From Micromonospora rhizosphaerae (lineage in GTDB: Bacteria; Actinomycetota; Actinomycetes; Mycobacteriales; Micromonosporaceae): a DNA stretch of 64,000 nucleotides. The stretch covers positions 2,666,001-2,730,000 of the forward strand of contig NZ_FMHV01000002.1 of the NCBI RefSeq assembly GCF_900091465.1, given 5' to 3'. Made by a program: the position numbers and the translations under genes. The notes under the pieces are model-generated. The model had not been told where the DNA came from. It was given only the letters and a program-made list of their open reading frames with translations, and did not search any database. Shown in pieces: positions 9,363-19,278 of the stretch. The stretch's first letter is position 1. Each line of letters starts with the position of its first letter.

Positions 9363-10322
9363 ATGGTCTTCAAGAAGATGCTGAGCGCGTTGGGCGTGGG
9401 TGGGCCCAGCGTCGACACCGTCCTGGCGAACCCGAACACCCGGCCCGGCCTGGCTCTCGACGGGCAGGTCCACCTGCTCGGCGGGGACGCGCCGGCCAGC
9501 ATCGAGCAGATCACCGTCGGCCTGGTCACCCGGGTCGAGATCGAGGGCGGCGACTCCGAGTACGCCGGCATCATGGAGTTCCACCGGATGGCGGTGAGCG
9601 GCCCGCTGGAGCTGGCCCCGAAGCAGCAGCTCGCCATCCCGTTCCAGCTGCCGGTGCCGTGGGAGACGCCGGTCACCGACGTCTACGGCCAGCGCCTGCA
9701 CGGCATGACGATGGGGCTGCGTACCGAGCTTGCGGTGGCCCGGGCGGTGGACAAGAGCGACCTGGACCACGTGGCGGTGCACCCGCTGCCGATCCACGAG
9801 CGGATCCTGGACGCCTTCCAGGCGCTCGGGTTCCGCTTCAAGCACGCCGACCTGGAGCGCGGCCACATCCGCGGTGTGCAGCAGACGCTGCCCTTCTACC
9901 AGGAGATCGAGTTCTTCGCCGCGCCGCAGTACGCCCAGACGATCACCGAGGTCGAGCTGACCTTCGTGACCAGCCAGCGGGGCGTCGACGTGATCCTGGA
10001 GTGCGACAAGCGCGGCGGCTTCCTCAGCGCCGGGCACGACGTCTTCGGCCGGTACACCGTCTCCCACGCGGACGCCGACCGGGCCGACTGGGTCCAGGTG
10101 GTCGACGGGTGGCTGCGCGAGACCACCTCCCGCTACGGCAGCCTGCGCGCCCAGGGCTTCGGCGCCCCCCACGGATACGGGCACGGCCACGGTCGGGGCC
10201 ACGGCATGGGCGGCCTGGTGGCGGGCGCGGCGCTCGGCGCCGCCGGAGGCCTCGTCGCCGGTGAGTTGATCGAGGACGCCTTCGAAGGCGACTTCGGCGA
10301 TTTCGGCGGCGACTTCGAGTAG
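9363..10322 (+). CDS. spo0M: SpoOM-family sporulation-control protein
   Basis: 319 residues with the arrestin-like SpoOM fold: MVFKKMLSALGVGGPSVDTV at the start, then VEIEGGDSEY and FQLPVPWETPVT. The C-terminus has a Gly/His-rich segment (GHGHGRGHGMGG), a hydrophobic Gly/Ala run and an acidic tail. In Bacillus, Spo0M influences sporulation and cell shape; in actinomycetes the role is poorly defined. Single gene, closed by a strong hairpin at 10331-10368. Confidence 0.88.
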   Translation: MVFKKMLSALGVGGPSVDTVLANPNTRPGLALDGQVHLLGGDAPASIEQITVGLVTRVEIEGGDSEYAGIMEFHRMAVSGPLELAPKQQLAIPFQLPVPWETPVTDVYGQRLHGMTMGLRTELAVARAVDKSDLDHVAVHPLPIHERILDAFQALGFRFKHADLERGHIRGVQQTLPFYQEIEFFAAPQYAQTITEVELTFVTSQRGVDVILECDKRGGFLSAGHDVFGRYTVSHADADRADWVQVVDGWLRETTSRYGSLRAQGFGAPHGYGHGHGRGHGMGGLVAGAALGAAGGLVAGELIEDAFEGDFGDFGGDFE

Positions 10323-10330
10323 CGGACACA

Positions 10331-10368
10331 CGACGGTGGCCTCGGGAAGACTCCCGAGGCCACCGTCG
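10331..10368 (+). terminator. strong hairpin terminator after spo0M
   Basis: Arms 10331-10347 and 10352-10368 are 17-bp perfect complements with a 4-base loop, placed 9 bases after the spo0M stop and 19 bases before the stop of the convergent gene at 10387. It probably serves both directions. There is no U tract, as is common in actinomycetes. Confidence 0.85.
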
Positions 10369-10386
10369 CTCTGAGGTGTCGCTCAC

Positions 10387-10764
10387 TCAGTGCCGAGCCT
10401 TGCGCTCCTCCGCGCTGCGCCAGCCACTACCGGCCTTGGCCAGACCGCGGCTACCCAGGTAACCGAGGGTCAGCAGCGTGATGAAGAACCAGGCCTGGTT
10501 GGCGCGGAAGATGTCCACCCCGGCCGAGTTCTTGCCGGCCACCTGCGAAGCGACCAGTACGGCGACTACGGCCGCGATGTAGACCCAGAACTCGGTGGTC
10601 CGCAACGACGGCTTGGTCTCCGTTCCGGGCGCCTGCATCGGAATCCGCTGCCCGTCCATCATCATCGGCATCTGACGGGTCGGTGCTTCCTGCACCGCCG
10701 CCTGGCCGGGCGCCTCCGGCGCCGGCCGATTCATCGGCCTGGTGGATGCAGCCTGCGTGCTCAT
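10387..10764 (-). CDS. small two-span membrane protein, unknown function
   Basis: 125 residues from the ATG at 10764, chosen for AGGAGG eight bases upstream. The first ~55 residues are disordered and Pro/Gln/Met-rich (RQMPMMMDGQ). Two hydrophobic segments follow, FWVYIAAVVAVLVASQV and WFFITLLTLGYLGSRGLA, and a basic C-terminus. I do not recognise a named family with confidence; similar small proteins are widespread in Micromonosporaceae. Confidence 0.75.
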   Translation of the reverse strand: MSTQAASTRPMNRPAPEAPGQAAVQEAPTRQMPMMMDGQRIPMQAPGTETKPSLRTTEFWVYIAAVVAVLVASQVAGKNSAGVDIFRANQAWFFITLLTLGYLGSRGLAKAGSGWRSAEERKARH

Positions 10765-10932
10765 CTTTCCTCCTGGATGCGATGAGTCCTTTCCTGCACT
10801 CCCTCGCCCCGCTACCGCTTTCCGGCCACGGCACGGTTCGCCTTCATGGCGGGGGCACCGTGCGTCTACCCGAGGCTCCGGCGAGGTAACACCCATCTGT
10901 AAGCGGATGCCGCCTCCCCGGGCCGGGTCGGC

Positions 10933-11016
10933 TCAGCGCAGGGCGTTACGGATGGCGACGGAGACCAGCAGGTCCGGGTCGTCGGTGATGATCCCGTCCA
11001 CGCCGATGACAGCCCG
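10933..11016 (-). pseudogene. C-terminal fragment of a glycerophosphodiester phosphodiesterase-like gene
   Basis: The minus strand reads ...GVDGIITDDPDLLVSVAIRN ending ALR then TGA (10935-10933). GVDGIITDDPDLL is the typical C-terminal strand-helix of GDPD TIM barrels. Upstream of about 11016 the homology ends, so only the last ~27 codons remain. The junction matches no mobile-element end that I can see. Confidence 0.55.
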
Positions 11017-11154
11017 TACCGACCCTGAAGGCTACGGACGTCCGGTCCGTGAAAGTGCGCCGGGTTCTGCCGCAGGTACCAGTCCGCCGACCCCGCGCCG
11101 CGGGTTTGGCCGGCCGGTCCACGGGCACGCAGAAAGTTCCGAGACGTCTGCGAG

Positions 11155-11595
11155 GTGGTTGACGTGCGTGAGGACGACATGCGGCAGGACGCCGCCCGAA
11201 GTGCCGAGAAGCGGGTCGCCGGCGGCGTGTATGGCGAGGGCGCGCTCGACGAGGTCACCGTGCCGCAGACCGATGTGCTGCGGGTCATCCAGGACGAGGA
11301 TCCCGACGACCCGGCGCACGTCCCGGTCGACCCGAACGTGCTGCGCGACGGCGGCCCCACCCGCGGCCAGGGTGCGGTCACCACGACCGGCGGCACCGCC
11401 GGCCCGGCCAGCAGCGGCTGGGTGGCCCGGCAGCCGGAGCGCCACCGGACCAAGGGCAAGGTGGCCCCGACCACCACCGGCGACGCCACCACCGGCGGCC
11501 TGAGCACCCCGGCCGGCGGCTCCACCAGCGACAAGTCGAGTTCGGGCAGCCAGGTAGGCAACTTCACCAACGGGCGACCCCGCCCAGCGCGTTGA
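11155..11595 (+). CDS. hypothetical disordered acidic/Thr-Gly-rich protein
   Basis: 146 residues, GTG start at 11155 or 11164. The N-terminal third is charged (DVREDDMRQDAARSAEKRVA) with one hydrophobic patch, DEVTVPQTDVLRVIQDEDPD. The rest is low-complexity Thr/Gly/Ser with no predicted fold. No family is recognised. It stands alone between the GDPD fragment and the helicase. Confidence 0.55.
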   Translation: MVDVREDDMRQDAARSAEKRVAGGVYGEGALDEVTVPQTDVLRVIQDEDPDDPAHVPVDPNVLRDGGPTRGQGAVTTTGGTAGPASSGWVARQPERHRTKGKVAPTTTGDATTGGLSTPAGGSTSDKSSSGSQVGNFTNGRPRPAR

Positions 11596-11698
11596 TCATG
11601 AGGCTGGCGGCAGGTCGGAGACGCGCGGTAGCCCGGGCCCTGTCGCCGAGCACGGCACAGACGCCGTAGGGCCCGGGGGCGAACAGGCCAGCGGCTGG

Positions 11699-11734
11699 TA
11701 TGCCTCTCCGTCATATTTATGACGGAGAGGCATA
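11699..11734. repeat. perfect palindrome, 17-bp arms, same family as 2601-2644
   Basis: Arms 11699-11715 and 11718-11734 flank a 2-base loop. The centre GTCATATTTATG is shared with the palindrome at 2601-2644 while the outer arms differ. It sits between a rightward hypothetical gene and the leftward helicase gene. Confidence 0.8.
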
Positions 11735-11860
11735 TCCCTTCTCAGACATACGTCCCGCAGCGCGGCTCGCCCGGGCGGCGGGAAAGCCGCGCCGGACGCT
11801 CGGGATCGACAGGCCGAGGAGCTGGCCGTCCGCGGCCCCCGGTCGAGGTAACAGATCCGG

Positions 11861-14161
11861 TCAGGGGGTGCGTCGGAGGATGCCGAGGCGCTGGGTGGCG
11901 CGGGTGAGGGCGACGTAGAGGTCACTGTGGCCGCGCGGGGACTCGGCGACGATCCGGTCCGGGTCGACCACCAGCACCGAGTCGAACTCCAGCCCCTTGG
12001 CCTGCCCGACGGTGAGCACCACCACCCGGTTCTCCAGCTCCGGCTGCTCGCCGACCGCGGCCTCGGGAAGCGCGGCGGTGACGGCGGCACCCAGCTCGTC
12101 CACCCGGCCGGCGGGCACGATGACGCCGAGCCGGCCGTCGTCGAGCGAGGCCGCCTCCCGCGTGGTCGCGACCACCAGTTCGGCGGCGAGCCGCTCCGCG
12201 TCGACCGTGCGGTCCCACGGCGGTACGCCGCTGGAGCGTACCGAGCGGGGTGGGCGGAGGTCGGGGTCGATCTCGGCGAGCACGTGGGCCGCGACCGCCA
12301 TGATCTCGGCCGGGGTGCGGTAGCTGACGGTGAGCTGCTCCAGTCGCCACCGCTGCGCCACGTACGGCTCGAGCGCCTCGGCCCAGGAGGGCGTGCCGGC
12401 CAGCGCGCCGGTCTGCGCGACGTCCCCCACGATGGTCATCGACCGGCTCGGGCAGCGCCGCATCAGCAGCCGCCAGCCCATCGGCGACAGCTCCTGCGCC
12501 TCGTCGACGATGACGTGCCCGAAGGCCCAGCTCCGGTCGGCGGCGGCCCGCTGGGCGGTGGTGAGCCGCTCCGACTCCTCCTGCCGCTCCGACAGCCGGT
12601 CGGCGTCGAGCAGGTCGGCGACGCCGAGGATCTCGCCGCCGTCCGCCTCGTCCTCGACGTCGATGGAGCGGGAACCGCGCCAGATCTCGAGCACGCCCTC
12701 GGCGTACTCGCGCTCCAGGGCCCGGATCCGCTCCCGCCGGGCCACGGCGGCGCGCTCGTCCTCGCCCAGCAGCTCGGCCGCTTCGTCCAGCAGCGGCACG
12801 TCGGCCGGCGTCCAGCCGCCCGGCTCCCGGTGCAGCGCGGCGCGCTCCGCGTCGGTCAGCATCGGCGCGGCGGTGGCGATCCGCTCGGGCGAGGCGAACA
12901 GGTCGGCGAGCAGCCGCTGCGGGGTGAGCACCGGCCAGAGCTCGTCCAGCGCGGCGCGTACCTGTGGATCCTCGCGCAGCTCGCGGCGGATCTCGGCGCG
13001 GTCCGCCTCGGAGAGCAGGTTCTCCCCGCCGAGCGGGTCGGCGCCGATCCGCTCGGCGATCTGGGCGGCGAGCGCGTGGATGATCTCGATGTCGAAGAGC
13101 GCCCGGGCCAGGTTGTGCGCCCGGCCGGAGCGGCGGGCCCGCTCCCGGGCCTCCCGGACCACGTCCGGGTCCAGCCGGAGGATCTCCCGCTGCGGAAGTT
13201 CGATCTCCAGTGGCTCGTCCGGCACCCACTGCCGGTCCCGCACCGCCGCGGCGAGCACCTCGGTCATCACCGCCCGGCCCTTGAGCGCCGCCGTTTCCGC
13301 GGGCTCGGTGCGTCGGGCGCTCACCCCGGGGAAGAGGTCGGCCTGGGTACGCAGCAGCACGCCCGTCTCGGCAAGCGCCGGCAGCACCTGGGAGATGTAG
13401 CGCAGGAACGTCGCGTTCGGGCCGACCAGCAGCACACCGCGGCTGGAGAGCTCCCGCCGGTGGGTGTAGAGCAGGTACGCCGCCCGGTGCAGCGCGACCG
13501 CGGTCTTGCCGGTGCCCGGGCCGCCCTGCACCACCAGCACCCCGGGCAGGTCGGCGCGGATGATCCGGTCCTGCTCGGCCTGGATGGTCTCCACGATGTC
13601 GCGCATCCGGCCGGTCCGGCCGGCGTTGAGCGCGGCGAGCAGCGACGCCTCGCCGGTCAGCTCCTCGTGCGCGGTGGGGGAGGCGGTGTTGAGGTCGAGC
13701 ACCTCGTCGTTGAGCCCGGTCACCTTCCGTTCCCGGGTCCGCACGTGCCGCCGCCGGCGTACGCCCTGCGGGTTGGCCGCGGTGGCGAGGTAGAACGCCC
13801 GGGCGGCCGGCGCCCGCCAGTCCATCAGCAGCGGGTCGTAGTCGCCGCTGGCGTCGAAGATGCCGATCCGGCCGATGTAGCGGCGGGAGCCGTCATCGCC
13901 ATCCAGGCGGCCGAAGCAGAGGCCGTTCTCCACTGCGGAGAACTGCTCGACCTGGTCGGCGTACATCCCGACGGCGGAATCGCGCTGGGAGCGCGCCTGC
14001 AAGGTGCCGCCGGTGGTGCGCAGTTCCTCGGTGAGCCGCCGGGCGGCCTGCTCCCGCATACCGTCCAGCCGGTCGTAGAGCATCGAGACGTACTCCTGCT
14101 CGCGACCGATCTCGTCGTCCTGGTGCAGCAGCTCACCCGAATCGGCGGAGTGCGTTGACAA
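11861..14161 (-). CDS. helR: HelR/HelD-type RNA polymerase-associated motor ATPase
   Basis: 766 residues. The N-terminus is an antiparallel coiled coil (about 14-60, EQEYVSMLYDRLDGMREQAA), which in HelD proteins enters RNA polymerase. A UvrD-like superfamily-1 motor follows: Walker A GGPGTGKTA (about 213-221), Walker B VDEAQELSP, motif III GDVAQTG, motif IV SYRTPAE and a late motif QAKGLEFDSVLV. HelR proteins dislodge stalled or rifamycin-bound polymerase in actinobacteria. I see no clear rifamycin-associated promoter element upstream, so a rifampicin response is unproven. A general UvrD-like helicase remains the alternative. Confidence 0.85.
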   Translation of the reverse strand: MSTHSADSGELLHQDDEIGREQEYVSMLYDRLDGMREQAARRLTEELRTTGGTLQARSQRDSAVGMYADQVEQFSAVENGLCFGRLDGDDGSRRYIGRIGIFDASGDYDPLLMDWRAPAARAFYLATAANPQGVRRRRHVRTRERKVTGLNDEVLDLNTASPTAHEELTGEASLLAALNAGRTGRMRDIVETIQAEQDRIIRADLPGVLVVQGGPGTGKTAVALHRAAYLLYTHRRELSSRGVLLVGPNATFLRYISQVLPALAETGVLLRTQADLFPGVSARRTEPAETAALKGRAVMTEVLAAAVRDRQWVPDEPLEIELPQREILRLDPDVVREARERARRSGRAHNLARALFDIEIIHALAAQIAERIGADPLGGENLLSEADRAEIRRELREDPQVRAALDELWPVLTPQRLLADLFASPERIATAAPMLTDAERAALHREPGGWTPADVPLLDEAAELLGEDERAAVARRERIRALEREYAEGVLEIWRGSRSIDVEDEADGGEILGVADLLDADRLSERQEESERLTTAQRAAADRSWAFGHVIVDEAQELSPMGWRLLMRRCPSRSMTIVGDVAQTGALAGTPSWAEALEPYVAQRWRLEQLTVSYRTPAEIMAVAAHVLAEIDPDLRPPRSVRSSGVPPWDRTVDAERLAAELVVATTREAASLDDGRLGVIVPAGRVDELGAAVTAALPEAAVGEQPELENRVVVLTVGQAKGLEFDSVLVVDPDRIVAESPRGHSDLYVALTRATQRLGILRRTP

Positions 14162-14374
14162 GCCGTCTCCTCATCGCTTAAAATTGCTGCAGGAATGGCT
14201 TTATTCGGCCGTTCCTTTTTGCGTTTGAACTGAGAAAGATACCCTGCGGCGAGCCGCCGGACCAGGTGGAGCCGCCCGCCCGCGACGACGTCACACCCAC
14301 CCGGCGCCGGACATGCGTCGGGGGGCCCGGTCGGCTCGCGCCGTCCGGACCCCCCGACTCCGACCGCCCCCGGG

Positions 14375-15523
14375 TCAGCCCCTCGCGACCTGGTAGAGCC
14401 GCTCCGGCGTGACCAGCCCGGCCAGCAGCCGGCCGTCGTCGGTGAGCAGCACGCTGAACAGCTTCCCGGTCAGCAGCCGGCCGCTGCCCCAGTCGCCGCT
14501 CACCTTCGGCAGCCCCGCCAGCAGCCCGGCCGCCTGGTCCGCGCCGCCGGGCACCCGGCCCGCCGCGTCGCCACCCTTCGCGCCCAGGGCCGAATCGGCG
14601 GCACGGCCGGTAGCGTCCACCCGCGCCACCACCACCGTGGTCCAGCCGGTTCCGACCGTACGCACATCCGGGCCGTCCGGTCGCTCGCCGCCGGGACGGC
14701 CCGGCCGGAGCTTGCCGGCCGGCCCGCCCGGAACGTGGCTTCCACCCGACTCCTCGGTGACGGTCACCCCCGGCGGCGGGTTGAACCGGAACTGGTCCGC
14801 GTCCGGCCGCCGGAAGTCGACCTGGGTGAAGGCCAGCTCGAAGGCCGGCCGGTCGGCGCCGTCGGCGAGCACCTCGAACCGCAGCGGCACGTGCTCCCTC
14901 GCGTCGAGGGCGATCCGCACCTGGTGCACCAGGGAGTCGGCGTCGCGCGGGGTGAGCACCAGCTCGTACGCTTCCCGTCCGGCGACCCGGGCGGAGCGGC
15001 CGACGGTGACCGCGGTGCTCGGGTCGATCGCGGCGAGCGCCCGGTCGGCGGCCTCGGCCGGAGTGGCCGGCAGCGACGGGTCAGTGGTCGCCGTCCCGGT
15101 CTCCGGCAGCGTCCGGTGCGTCGCCGTGTTGGTGCGGCTGTTCCACACCCACAGGTCGCGGCCGTTGCGGAGCACGTCCCGCTCACCGAGGGTGTCGAGC
15201 AGGGCGAGCCGCTGGCGGTCCGGCCCGGAGTACCAGACCCGCAGGGTGTGGGTGCCGGTCAGCATGGTGGTCAGCTCGTCCCCGCCGAGCAGCCCGGCGA
15301 GTGGCGGCAGGCCCAGGTCGGCGCGCTGCACCACGGTGCCGGAGAGCCCGTCGAGGCGGGACGTCTGCAGGTCGACCAGGAGCTGCGCGGCGCTGCGGGG
15401 CGGCAGGGCCGGTTCGGCGTCGGCGGCGAAAGTGCCGACGGCGGCGCCGCCGCCGAGCACGGCGACCCCCGCGGTCACCGGGACCAGCCAGCGCAGCACG
15501 GCACGGTTCTTGAGTACGGACAT
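14375..15523 (-). CDS. LolA/RseB-like exported protein
   Basis: 382 residues with an N-terminal signal or anchor (LRWLVPVTAGVAVLGGGAAV) and an envelope domain of the LolA/RseB type: AQLLVDLQTSRLDGLSGTVV, LRVWYSGPDRQRLALL, DLWVWNSRTNTATH. A Gly/Pro-rich stretch (about 265-300) precedes a second domain ending GRLLAGLVTPERLYQVARG. Such genes often sit beside two-component systems in actinomycetes, as here, and may report envelope or lipoprotein stress. Ligand unknown. It is divergent from the response regulator with a 95-bp shared promoter region. Confidence 0.75.
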   Translation of the reverse strand: MSVLKNRAVLRWLVPVTAGVAVLGGGAAVGTFAADAEPALPPRSAAQLLVDLQTSRLDGLSGTVVQRADLGLPPLAGLLGGDELTTMLTGTHTLRVWYSGPDRQRLALLDTLGERDVLRNGRDLWVWNSRTNTATHRTLPETGTATTDPSLPATPAEAADRALAAIDPSTAVTVGRSARVAGREAYELVLTPRDADSLVHQVRIALDAREHVPLRFEVLADGADRPAFELAFTQVDFRRPDADQFRFNPPPGVTVTEESGGSHVPGGPAGKLRPGRPGGERPDGPDVRTVGTGWTTVVVARVDATGRAADSALGAKGGDAAGRVPGGADQAAGLLAGLPKVSGDWGSGRLLTGKLFSVLLTDDGRLLAGLVTPERLYQVARG

Positions 15524-15618
15524 GTGGACACCTCCTGACCGCCATGGTGCCTGCTGGTGGCTGTGAGGGGGCTGAGACGACGAAGCGCGGGGTGTCGCCC
15601 GGGTGGCACGCTTGACCC

Positions 15619-16275
<657 letters not shown>

Positions 16276-16304
16276 GCATGAAAGACATCCCAGGAGCTTG
16301 AATG

Positions 16305-17552
16305 TCAAGCAGCGGCCTCGTTGAGGTGATGCGACCAGGCGGTCGCCTCGTCGTAGAGCGCGCCGGTTTTGAGGCATCCGTGCAGGATGCCGACGAGCCG
16401 GTTGGCGAGTTGCCGCAGCGCGGCGTTGTAGCTGGCGCCGCGGGCGCGTTGCCGGTCGTAGTAGGCGCGGGCGCCGGGCGAGGTGTTCAGCGACGCGAAC
16501 GCTTGGGTCATCAGCGCGTCGATGAGCCGGTCGTTGTGCACGAACCGGGCAGCGACGGTGCGTTTCTTACCCGAGGCGCGGGTGATCGGGCTGGTGCCGG
16601 CGTAGTTCTTGCGGGCCTTGGCCGAGGTGTAGCGGTCGGCCGCGTCGCCGAACTCGGCGAGCACCCGGGCGCCGAGGATCGTGCCCAGTCCCGGTTGGGA
16701 CAGGATGATCTCAGCGTCCGGGTGCTGGCCAAAATAGGCCTCGACCTGCCCTTGCAGGGCCTTGACCTGCTCGTTGAGCGTGCCCAGGACCGCGATCAGC
16801 GCCCGGACCGAGGCGGCGTAGGCGGCGGTGACCACGGCGGGCTGGCTGAGGTGCTCGGCGCGCAGGACGGCCTGAATCGCTGCGGCCTTGGCCGGGATGT
16901 CGCGGCGGCGGGCCCGTTTGAGGGCCGCGCTGATCTGGCTGATGCTCAGCCTCGCGGCGCTGGCCGGGTCCGGGGCCCTGGCCAGCAACTCAAGGGTGTC
17001 GGCGGCGTCGAGATCGTCAAACGCGGCCAACGCGGCAGGGAAGTACTCCCGCAACGCGTGCCGCAACCGCTGGCTGGCGCGGGTGCGTTCCCAGATCAGT
17101 GTCTTGTGCATCCGGGCGACCACCTTGACCGCCTCGGATCCGGCACTGTCACCGGCGACCCGGCGCAGTTGGTGGCCGTCGGTACGGACCATGTCGGCCA
17201 GCATGTGCGCGTCGGCGGCGTCGCTCTTGGCACCGGACACCCCGAGACGGTCACGGTAACGGGCCGCCTGCAACGGATTGACCGCCAACACGGTGTACCC
17301 CGCCGCGATCAACGCCTGCACCCACGGCCCTCGGTCGGTCTCGATCCCAATCGTGACCTGCCCGGCGCCGTCGGCGTCCTCGCCGAGCTGCGCGCCGATC
17401 ATCGCGTGCAGTCGCGTGATCCCTGCGACGCCCTCGGGCAACCTGGCCCTGGCCAGGGTGCGCCCAGCCGCATCCATCAACTCAACGTCGTGATGGTCTT
17501 CGGCCCAGTCATCTCCCACGAACAGCACCGCGTCTCCCGCCTCCGATCGCAA
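16305..17552 (-). CDS. IS110-family DEDD transposase
   Basis: 415 residues. The N-terminal RuvC-like DEDD domain shows FVGDDWAEDHHDVEL (first Asp), IGIETDRGPW (Glu) and GAKSDAADAHMLADMV (paired Asp). The C-terminal Tnp domain has LSQPGLGTILGARVLAEFGD and YAGTSPITRASGK, which carries the serine region used by this family. It appears full length and intact. It recombines DNA guided by an RNA encoded in the element's non-coding end (established for IS110 members). Confidence 0.93.
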   Translation of the reverse strand: MRSEAGDAVLFVGDDWAEDHHDVELMDAAGRTLARARLPEGVAGITRLHAMIGAQLGEDADGAGQVTIGIETDRGPWVQALIAAGYTVLAVNPLQAARYRDRLGVSGAKSDAADAHMLADMVRTDGHQLRRVAGDSAGSEAVKVVARMHKTLIWERTRASQRLRHALREYFPAALAAFDDLDAADTLELLARAPDPASAARLSISQISAALKRARRRDIPAKAAAIQAVLRAEHLSQPAVVTAAYAASVRALIAVLGTLNEQVKALQGQVEAYFGQHPDAEIILSQPGLGTILGARVLAEFGDAADRYTSAKARKNYAGTSPITRASGKKRTVAARFVHNDRLIDALMTQAFASLNTSPGARAYYDRQRARGASYNAALRQLANRLVGILHGCLKTGALYDEATAWSHHLNEAAA

Positions 17553-17700
17553 ACACGGTCAGTAGCCGGCAGGAGAACCATCAGCGACCTAATGAAGCAG
17601 TGCTCACGCCACAACCGGGCGGGCACGACATCCCATCAGCGATCAACTCTCCTCACCGACCGGCAGGGGCACGATCTTTCATCAGGACTCGACGTCCAGG
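17553..17700 (-). ncRNA. candidate IS110 bridge RNA region
   Basis: The only sizeable non-coding part of the IS110 element is this stretch directly upstream of the transposase start. In IS110-group elements that position encodes the bridge RNA whose loops pair with donor and target DNA. I infer its presence from layout alone and did not fold it. The exact limits are unknown. Confidence 0.35.
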
Positions 17701-17778
17701 AACAGCAAGTGCTCACCCGCCGGCGGCTACCTACCCACCAGGAGTTTGCCGGATGGCTCACTCCCAGAACTCATTAGG

Positions 17779-17820
17779 AGGGGCCCCTTCCTATCGCCTC
17801 CGATATGGGAAGGGTCCCCT
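17779..17820. repeat. REP-like hairpin of the AGGGGCCCCTTCC type
   Basis: Imperfect inverted repeat: left arm 17779-17796 and right arm 17801-17820, built on AGGGGCCCCTTCC and GGAAGGGTCCCCT. Hairpins like this recur in Micromonospora genomes (from memory). It lies just upstream of the kinase start, so the kinase gene has lost its native 5' junction on two counts. Confidence 0.65.
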
Positions 17821-17821
17821 G

Positions 17822-19267
17822 TTGACGCTCGGCCTCCGGGCCCGGCTGACCGCGATCGGGGTGCTCGGGCTGACCGTCGGGCTGGCGCTGGGCGGGGCGA
17901 TCCTGCTCGGCGCCCTCGGCTACACCCTGCAGCGCGCGGCCGACGCCGAGGCGCTCCGGACGGCGGACGCGGTCGCGCTGCTCGCCGGCGAGGACGCCCT
18001 GCCCGACCCGCTGCCGGTGGCCGGCGGCCAGCTCCGGGTCCAGGTGGTCGACGCCCAGGGCCGGGTACGCGCCGCCTCGATCGACGCGGATCGGCTGGTC
18101 CCGATGCTCCGCCCCGACCAGCTCGAACCGGGTCGACCGCAGCGGCTGGTGGTCTCCGGGCAGCGCCTCGGCCTCGCCGGGCCGGTCCGGGTGGTGACCG
18201 TGCCGGCCGGCAGCCCGGCGGAACCGCGCACCGTGCTGGTCGGCAAGTCGATGGCGGATGTGCGGCACAGCCTGCACGTCGTCCGGACCCTGCTGCTGGT
18301 CGGGTTCCCGCTGTTGGTCGCCGGCCTGGCCGTGGTCGCCTGGCGGGTGGTCGGCGCGACGCTGCGCCCGGTGGAGGCGTTGCGCAGCGGCGCGGCCGAG
18401 ATCACCGGGCGGGCCGGATCGGGGCGGCTGCCCGTACCGGCGGCGCGGGACGAGATCCACCGGCTGGCGGTCACCCTCAACGACATGCTGGCCCGGCTGG
18501 AGTCGGCCCGGGACCGGCAACGGGCCTTCGTCGCCGACGCCGCGCACGAGCTGCGCAGCCCGCTGACCAACATGCGTACCGAACTGGAGGTGGCCCGGCG
18601 GCTGGGGGAGCGGACTGACTGGCCCGCGGTGGCGGAGGATCTGCTCGCCGACACCGAACGACTGGGCCGACTCGTCGACGACCTGCTGCTGCTGGCCCGG
18701 CTGGACGAGGAACCCGCGGAGCGGGCCGGGCCGCCGTCGCGGGCCGTCGGGCCGGTGGAGCTGGGGGAGTTGCTGCGCGAGGTCGCCGGCCGCTACCCGT
18801 CCCCACCGGTGCGGCTGGCGCTACCCGGCGTACCACTGTGGACGGAGGGTGACCCGGACGAGCTGCGTCGGGTACTCATCAACCTGGTGGAGAACGGCCT
18901 CCGGCATGCCCGCGGCCGGGTCGTGCTCGCCCTCACCGGCCCCCATCCGGACCGGGCGCCGGGTGTGCCGCCGTCCGACGCAGCGGCTGGAAGCGGGCCG
19001 GCGTACCACCTGGTGACCGTGACCGACGACGGGCCGGGGATTCCGGCGGCTGATCGGGAACGGGTATTCGACCGGTTCACCCGGCTGGACGACGCCCGGG
19101 CCCGGGACGCCGGCGGCGCCGGCCTGGGCCTGGCCATCGTCCGCGAGCTGGTCCGCCGGGCCGGGGGCTCGGTCGAGCTGGCCGAGGCCGATCCACCGGT
19201 GGGCGGCGGGCCGGGGCTCCGGGTGAGCGTGTGGTTGCCGGCGCTCGTCGAACCGGACGCCGGCTGA
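17822..19267 (+). CDS. sensor histidine kinase, 5' junction rearranged
   Basis: 481 residues from the TTG at 17822 (an in-frame ATG lies at 17753). A first span (LTAIGVLGLTVGLALGGAILL), a periplasmic sensor region, a second span (LLLVGFPLLVAGLAVVAWRVV) and a HAMP domain come first. The HisKA box FVADAAHELRSPLTN has the phospho-accepting His, and the ATPase domain has NLVENGLRHA, DDGPGIPAADRERVFDRFTR and GGAGLGLAIVREL. It should be the partner of the regulator at 15619, now separated by IS110 and a REP hairpin. The native start may be lost, and expression may depend on a promoter in the insertion. Confidence 0.85.
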   Translation: MTLGLRARLTAIGVLGLTVGLALGGAILLGALGYTLQRAADAEALRTADAVALLAGEDALPDPLPVAGGQLRVQVVDAQGRVRAASIDADRLVPMLRPDQLEPGRPQRLVVSGQRLGLAGPVRVVTVPAGSPAEPRTVLVGKSMADVRHSLHVVRTLLLVGFPLLVAGLAVVAWRVVGATLRPVEALRSGAAEITGRAGSGRLPVPAARDEIHRLAVTLNDMLARLESARDRQRAFVADAAHELRSPLTNMRTELEVARRLGERTDWPAVAEDLLADTERLGRLVDDLLLLARLDEEPAERAGPPSRAVGPVELGELLREVAGRYPSPPVRLALPGVPLWTEGDPDELRRVLINLVENGLRHARGRVVLALTGPHPDRAPGVPPSDAAAGSGPAYHLVTVTDDGPGIPAADRERVFDRFTRLDDARARDAGGAGLGLAIVRELVRRAGGSVELAEADPPVGGGPGLRVSVWLPALVEPDAG

Positions 19268-19278
19268 TCGGGCCGGCC

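Larger units (their letters stand above)
16276..17760 (-). mobile_element. IS110-family insertion between response regulator and kinase
   Basis: The element contains one transposase gene (16305-17552) with about 30 bp of non-coding sequence on its 3' side and about 200 bp upstream. A long upstream non-coding end is the layout of the IS110 group rather than IS1111. Ends are approximate because this family has no long terminal repeats and usually no target duplication. Confidence 0.75.

Noticed and set aside
14162-14374. Rifamycin-associated element upstream of the HelR gene
   Set aside because: I looked for the inverted GGGGCTTGC-type motif and did not find it; the upstream region is only moderately AT-rich.
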